Shown here: positions 6,253 through 8,406 of the stretch, piece by piece
Numbering within the stretch: the first letter of the stretch is position 1
Layout: each line of letters starts with the position of its first letter
Assembly: GCA_022709775.1 (NCBI GenBank)
Contig: JAKLIE010000055.1
Location: forward strand, 1 to 8,406
Reading direction: 5' to 3'
Source: Pseudomonadota bacterium
GTDB lineage: Bacteria; Pseudomonadota; Gammaproteobacteria; Burkholderiales; Casimicrobiaceae
DNA length: 8,406 nucleotides
Notes under the pieces: generated by a model
The model's database searches: none
The model's input: only the letters and a program-made list of their open reading frames with translations
Told to the model about the DNA's origin: nothing
Program-made: the position numbers and the translations under genes

Positions 6253-6723
6253 TCACGCCGGCGGCGTGAACTCGATCGCGCCCTGGGGCAGGAGGTAGAG
6301 GACGAGCGCACGGCCGCCCGTCACCGTCGGCCGGTGGGCGGAACCGGCGCCGTAGACGACCCAGCCGGCGCCGTGGCCGTCGAACCTCGCGGTCGCGTCG
6401 ACGGGCATCACGAGGTCGACCTCCCCGTTCGGGTGGCGGTGGTGGGGGCCGGCGACGTCGCACATCTCGACCACGTCGACCGAATGGCCGTGGGTCGCGG
6501 GACCCGGCTTGACGACGCGCCCGTAGCGGATGCCGCCCGCCTCGCGGTTGCACATCCAGCCGTCGCGCATCGCCTCGCGGCAGGCCCGGGCGATCGCCGC
6601 GACGTCGGCACCGTCTCCCGGGAGCCAGGCGTTCAGGTCGCGAGCGAGCGTCGCGTCGAGCGGCCGGTTCGCCAGGCGCCCGGTGACGCTACCGATCAGC
6701 GCGGTGAAGGCCTCGAGACTCAT
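6253..6723 (-). CDS. PnbB/DUF4863 family protein (4-hydroxylaminobenzoate lyase-like), cupin-like
   Basis: A 156-residue protein of the family named after 4-hydroxylaminobenzoate lyase (PnbB), which releases ammonia from 4-hydroxylaminobenzoate to give protocatechuate. Family segments are DGWMCNREAGGIRYGRVVKPG (around 54-74), HGHSVDVVEM (78-87), a metal-site-like cluster GPHHRHPNGEVDLVMP (92-107, with His94, His95, His97 and Glu101), GHGAGWVVYGAGSAHRPTV (116-134, with His130), and the C-terminal ALVLYLLPQGAIEF. The spacing resembles a compact cupin metal site. Such genes commonly sit beside box genes, yet no nitrobenzoate reductase is present here, so the lyase activity cannot be assumed and its role in benzoate catabolism is open. 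The frame is open to 6915, but the conserved part starts at MSLEAFTALIG (6723). GGAG lies 10 nt upstream, and the start overlaps the stop of a 15-codon leader ORF as ATGA. bclA follows after 40 nt. Confidence 0.85.
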   Translation of the reverse strand: MSLEAFTALIGSVTGRLANRPLDATLARDLNAWLPGDGADVAAIARACREAMRDGWMCNREAGGIRYGRVVKPGPATHGHSVDVVEMCDVAGPHHRHPNGEVDLVMPVDATARFDGHGAGWVVYGAGSAHRPTVTGGRALVLYLLPQGAIEFTPPA

Positions 6724-6767
6724 CGCGTCGGGACTCCGTCGGATGCGTAGTGACGAACCTCGGACAT
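6720..6767 (-). CDS. Putative 15-codon leader ORF coupled to the DUF4863 gene
   Basis: A short frame encoding MSEVRHYASDGVPTR starts with ATG at 6767, preceded by GGAGG at 7-nt spacing, and ends with TGA at 6720. The stop overlaps the DUF4863 start as ATGA, the classical translational-coupling arrangement. Its ribosome site is better than that of the DUF4863 gene (GGAG at 10 nt, which lies inside this leader), so ribosomes may reach the DUF4863 start by way of this leader. The peptide resembles no family I know, and its amino-acid content does not suggest a simple attenuation peptide. It may be an incidental frame; the combination of a strong ribosome site and an exact ATGA overlap is the argument for reality. 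Confidence 0.4.
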   Translation of the reverse strand: MSEVRHYASDGVPTR

Positions 6768-6774
6768 CGTCGTT

Positions 6775-6779
6775 CCTCC
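6775..6779 (-). promoter_or_regulatory. Strong ribosome binding site of the leader ORF
   Basis: GGAGG on the minus strand, 7 nt before the ATG at 6767. It is the strongest Shine-Dalgarno in the DUF4863 upstream region, yet it is placed to serve the 15-codon frame and lies 51 nt before the DUF4863 start, too far to serve that gene directly. Confidence 0.55.
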
Positions 6780-6886
6780 GGACGAGCGCCACGCGCCGTG
6801 CCTTTCGAGATTGCGGACGCGCCGCCCGCAAGCCGTCCTGCGGCGTCCGAGCAACGGCGCCGCGCGGCTGTCGCGAGCGCCGCTGC

Positions 6887-6915
6887 ACTTTAGGTGCTGT
6901 CGCATATCGTGTCAA
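6887..6915 (-). promoter_or_regulatory. Candidate sigma-70 promoter of the leftward catabolic/transport operon
   Basis: On the minus strand, TTGACA (6915 to 6910, perfect -35) is followed after 17 bp by TAAAGT (6892 to 6887, 4 of 6 matches to -10). Transcription would begin near 6880 and leave a leader of about 113 nt before the 15-codon ORF. It lies in the A+T-rich divergent region between the DUF4863 gene and boxR, exactly where the operon promoter is expected. A TGCA word (6884-6887) overlaps the downstream edge of the -10 box, a possible regulator contact. Confidence 0.55.
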
Positions 6916-6917
6916 GC

Positions 6918-6948
6918 ATTATCTCGCATGGTCGACGGATCTCGTCAA
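6918..6948 (-). promoter_or_regulatory. Possible second, upstream promoter for the leftward operon
   Basis: On the minus strand, TTGACG (6948 to 6943) and GATAAT (6923 to 6918) each match 5 of 6 consensus positions, but the spacer is 19 bp, two more than optimal. Start would be near 6911, inside the -35 of the downstream candidate, so only one of the two is likely to dominate. GCAT words at 6902, 6916 and 6926 run through this stretch and may be regulator contacts. Confidence 0.3.
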
Positions 6949-7019
6949 CTATAGGATTCATAACGATAACCCAATGATCCCACCGAGATTATTGCTGCAG
7001 CTCTCAGTCGCTCTTCGAC

Positions 7020-7058
7020 GCAATATGCAATAAATTGCTTGCAATCATTGCAGCATGC
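7020..7058. promoter_or_regulatory. Phased GCAAT/ATTGC operator array, probable BoxR binding site
   Basis: GCAAT words start at 7020, 7027 and 7041, and inverted ATTGC words start at 7034 and 7047. The first four are spaced by exact multiples of 7 bp, and the fifth is one base out of register. Within the array, TGCA occurs at 7026-7029, 7040-7043 and 7049-7052; ATTGC-TT-GCAAT (7034-7045) is a perfect inverted repeat; and GCATGC (7053-7058) is a palindrome. TGCA-containing repeats are the recognition element described for the BzdR/BoxR regulator subfamily. The array covers the -35 box and much of the spacer of the boxR promoter, consistent with autorepression that benzoyl-CoA would relieve. 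A further TGCA lies at 6996-6999. Confidence 0.6.
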
Positions 7059-7066
7059 GGTATAGT
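7039..7066 (+). promoter_or_regulatory. boxR: Candidate sigma-70 promoter of boxR-boxC
   Basis: TTGCAA (7039-7044, 4 of 6 matches) and TATAGT (7061-7066, 5 of 6 matches) are 16 bp apart. Start would be near 7073, giving a leader of about 62 nt before the boxR ATG. The -35 box is part of the GCAAT/ATTGC array, so a regulator bound there would block RNA polymerase. Confidence 0.55.
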
Positions 7067-7085
7067 TCGACATCCTCCCGGTCCG

Positions 7086-7126
7086 GCGCCTTCGGCGCGC
7101 CTCCGGGTGCTTCCAGGACTCCCGGA
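7086..7126 (+). other. Two small hairpins in the boxR leader
   Basis: In the expected boxR leader, GCGCC (7086-7090) pairs with GGCGC (7094-7098) around a TTC loop, and TCCGGG (7102-7107) pairs with CCCGGA (7121-7126) around a 13-nt loop. The only Shine-Dalgarno-like bases before boxR, AGGA at 7115-7118, lie in that second loop and 16 nt before the ATG, so the boxR ribosome site is weak. Short GC-rich stems are frequent by chance in this genome, so this is only suggestive. Confidence 0.25.
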
Positions 7127-7134
7127 CACGCCCG

Positions 7135-8016
7135 ATGATGACCGCCTCGATCCCGGCCGTCGATCCCCGCCACGCGAACGACGACAGCGCCACGTTCCTG
7201 TCCGCGCTCGGCAAGCGCGTCCGCGAGGGCCGGGAGCGCCGCGGACTTTCGCGCAAGGCGCTGTCGCTCGAGGCGCGCGTGTCCGAGCGGTACCTCGCTC
7301 AGCTGGAGGCGGGCGAGGGCAACGTGTCGATCGTGCTGCTGCGGCGGGTCGCCGCCGCGTTGGGAACGACGCTGCCCGACCTGGTCGGCGACGGCGCGCC
7401 CGAGCACCGGCTGATCCGCCGCTTCCTCGAGGAGATCCCCCCCCACCGCCTCGAGGACGCGCTGGTCCGCCTCATGCGCGAGTTCGGCCGCGACGACGCG
7501 TCGCGCCGCACGCGCATCGCGCTCGTCGGCCTGCGCGGCGCCGGCAAGACGACGCTCGGCGCGGCGCTCGCGCGCGAGCTCCACTGGCCGTTCGTCGAGC
7601 TCGACCGCGAGATCGAGCGCGAGGCGGCCGTGAGCCTGTCCGAACTCTTCATGCTCTACGGGCAGGCGGGCTACCGGCGCATCGAGCGCCGCTGCCTCGA
7701 GCGCGTGCTCGACGCGCACGACCGCGTCGTGCTCGCGGTCGGCGGCGGCATCGTGTCCGAGCCCGAGACCTACCACCTGCTGCTCGACCGCTGCTTCACG
7801 GTCTGGGTGAGGGCCGAGCCCGAGGAGCACATGGGCCGCGTGGTCGCCCAGGGCGACTTCCGCCCGATGGAGGGAAGCGCCGAGGCGATGGACGACCTCA
7901 AGCGCATCCTCGCCGCGCGCGAGCCGCTCTACCGCAAGGCCGACGCCGTCGTCGACACGTCCGGCGCCGATCCCGCGCACTCGCTGCGCGAGCTCAAGGA
8001 ACTCGCGCGCGCCTGA
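7135..8016 (+). CDS. boxR: BoxR: XRE-family regulator fused to a shikimate-kinase-like domain
   Basis: DNA-binding regulator of benzoate catabolism, 293 residues, of the BzdR/BoxR subfamily, whose known effector is benzoyl-CoA. Residues about 23-84 form an XRE helix-turn-helix (LSRKALSLEARVSERYLAQLEAG, NVSIVLLRRVAAALG). After a linker (about 88-124) comes a shikimate-kinase-like domain with an intact P-loop GLRGAGKTT (132-140, Lys138), FVELDREIE (153-161, Asp157 at the Asp34 position of shikimate kinase), GYRRIE (179-184, Arg181), GGG (203-205) and AREPLY (261-266, Arg262). Shikimate-kinase signature positions are thus largely kept, although the domain serves as an effector-binding module in characterised relatives. 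The start is ATG at 7135, or the adjacent ATG at 7138; the ribosome site is weak. boxC follows 36 nt downstream in the same orientation, so BoxR probably controls its own operon as well as the divergent one. Confidence 0.93.
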   Translation: MMTASIPAVDPRHANDDSATFLSALGKRVREGRERRGLSRKALSLEARVSERYLAQLEAGEGNVSIVLLRRVAAALGTTLPDLVGDGAPEHRLIRRFLEEIPPHRLEDALVRLMREFGRDDASRRTRIALVGLRGAGKTTLGAALARELHWPFVELDREIEREAAVSLSELFMLYGQAGYRRIERRCLERVLDAHDRVVLAVGGGIVSEPETYHLLLDRCFTVWVRAEPEEHMGRVVAQGDFRPMEGSAEAMDDLKRILAAREPLYRKADAVVDTSGADPAHSLRELKELARA

Positions 8017-8041
8017 CGGCGCCGCGCCCGCACGCACCCAC

Positions 8042-8046
8042 GGAGG
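8042..8046 (+). promoter_or_regulatory. Ribosome binding site of boxC
   Basis: GGAGG lies 6 nt before the ATG at 8053 and fixes the boxC start. It is much stronger than the site before boxR, so more BoxC than BoxR is expected from a shared transcript. Confidence 0.75.
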
Positions 8047-8052
8047 CCACCG

Positions 8053-8406
8053 ATGGCAGAACCCGCACTGAAGCCCGAGCCCGCTCCGCCGCGACTCGTC
8101 ACCTACGACACGCACCCGGACCGCTACCGCCACTGGAAGCTCTCGTTCGACGGGACCACCGCGACGCTCGCGATGGACGTGAACGAGGACGGCGGGCTCG
8201 TGCCCGGCTACAAGCTCAAGCTCAACAGCTACGACCTCGGCGTCGACATCGAGCTGCACGACGCGCTGCAGCGCATCCGCTTCGAGCACCCCGAAGTGCG
8301 CACCGTGGTGGTCACCAGCGCGCGTGACCGCACCTTCTGCTCGGGCGCCAACATTTTCATGCTGGGCCTGTCCAGCCACGCCTGGAAGGTCAACTTCTGC
8401 AAATTC
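8053..8406 (+). CDS. boxC: Benzoyl-CoA-dihydrodiol lyase BoxC (3' end cut off by window)
   Basis: N-terminal 118 residues of BoxC, a crotonase-superfamily enzyme normally about 550 residues long. It hydrolytically opens the ring of the benzoyl-CoA epoxide/dihydrodiol made by BoxAB, giving 3,4-dehydroadipyl-CoA semialdehyde and formate. Recognised segments are VTYDTHPDRYRHWKLSF (16-32), GYKLKLNSYDLGVDIELHDA (52-71), RFEHPEVRTVVVTS (76-89), the oxyanion-hole strand FCSGANIFML (95-104), and SSHAWKVNFCKF at the edge; these are specific to BoxC among crotonases. The start at 8053 is set by GGAGG 6 nt upstream. It is probably co-transcribed with boxR (36-nt gap). boxB and boxA are expected further right, but this cannot be seen here. 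Confidence 0.95.
   Translation, partial: MAEPALKPEPAPPRLVTYDTHPDRYRHWKLSFDGTTATLAMDVNEDGGLVPGYKLKLNSYDLGVDIELHDALQRIRFEHPEVRTVVVTSARDRTFCSGANIFMLGLSSHAWKVNFCKF

Noticed and set aside
4281..6269. 662-codon plus-strand open frame opposite bclA and livK
   Set aside because: It is antisense to two well-recognised genes and is rich in Arg, Val, Asp and His, as expected from the opposite strand of GC-rich coding DNA. It has no recognisable domain.
6724..7134. Small RNA or riboswitch in the divergent region
   Set aside because: I saw promoter elements, repeats and a leader ORF but no recognisable riboswitch architecture and no hairpin followed by a T-run.
6945..7256. 103-codon minus-strand frame across the divergent control region
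   Set aside because: It overlaps the boxR start in antisense and covers the promoter/operator DNA. The translation has no recognisable family, and no ribosome site was noted.
7045..8379. 444-codon minus-strand open frame opposite boxR and boxC
   Set aside because: It crosses the boxR promoter region and lies antisense to two clear genes. Its composition is low-complexity Ala/Arg/Glu/Val with no family resemblance.

Overview
The window is a high-GC (about 70% G+C by eye) proteobacterial segment that reads as one half of an aerobic benzoate catabolic island of the benzoyl-CoA epoxidation (box) type. Gene content, protein sequences and layout point to a betaproteobacterium (Burkholderiales or Rhodocyclales-like). 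The class is inferred from family resemblance only; there is no rRNA or other marker here.

Layout: two transcription units diverge from a comparatively A+T-rich control region at about 6890-7070. Leftward (minus strand) run a 15-codon leader ORF (6720-6767), a PnbB/DUF4863 cupin-like protein (6253-6723), benzoate-CoA ligase bclA (4611-6212), and a complete branched-chain-amino-acid-type (HAAT) ABC importer: binding protein livK (3383-4564), permeases livH (2194-3054) and livM (1212-2174), ATPases livG (461-1219) and livF (1-468, cut by the window edge). Rightward (plus strand) run boxR (7135-8016), an XRE-type regulator fused to a shikimate-kinase-like domain, and boxC (8053-8406, cut by the window edge), the ring-opening benzoyl-CoA-dihydrodiol lyase. 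boxB and boxA would be expected just beyond the right edge.

How the genes work together: the ABC importer probably brings in benzoate or a related aromatic acid. BclA activates it to benzoyl-CoA, BoxAB (outside the window) epoxidises the ring, and BoxC opens it. BoxR is expected to sense benzoyl-CoA and control both divergent units. The DUF4863 protein is a regular companion of such clusters, but its role is unsettled.

Regulatory structure: the rightward promoter (TTGCAA, 16 bp, TATAGT) is embedded in a 7-bp-phased array of GCAAT/ATTGC words that looks like the BoxR operator. The leftward unit has a good candidate promoter (TTGACA, 17 bp, TAAAGT) and a possible second one upstream. The first open frame on the leftward transcript is the 15-codon leader, with the stronger Shine-Dalgarno and an ATGA stop/start overlap with the DUF4863 gene. 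The only long non-coding stretch inside an operon is the 328-bp livK-livH gap. It carries a hairpin just after livK, a 14-bp perfect palindrome and a weak promoter-like element. I found no RNA genes, insertion sequences, CRISPR arrays or other mobile elements. Most of the system is a recognised pathway; the less described parts are the regulatory details and the DUF4863 protein.
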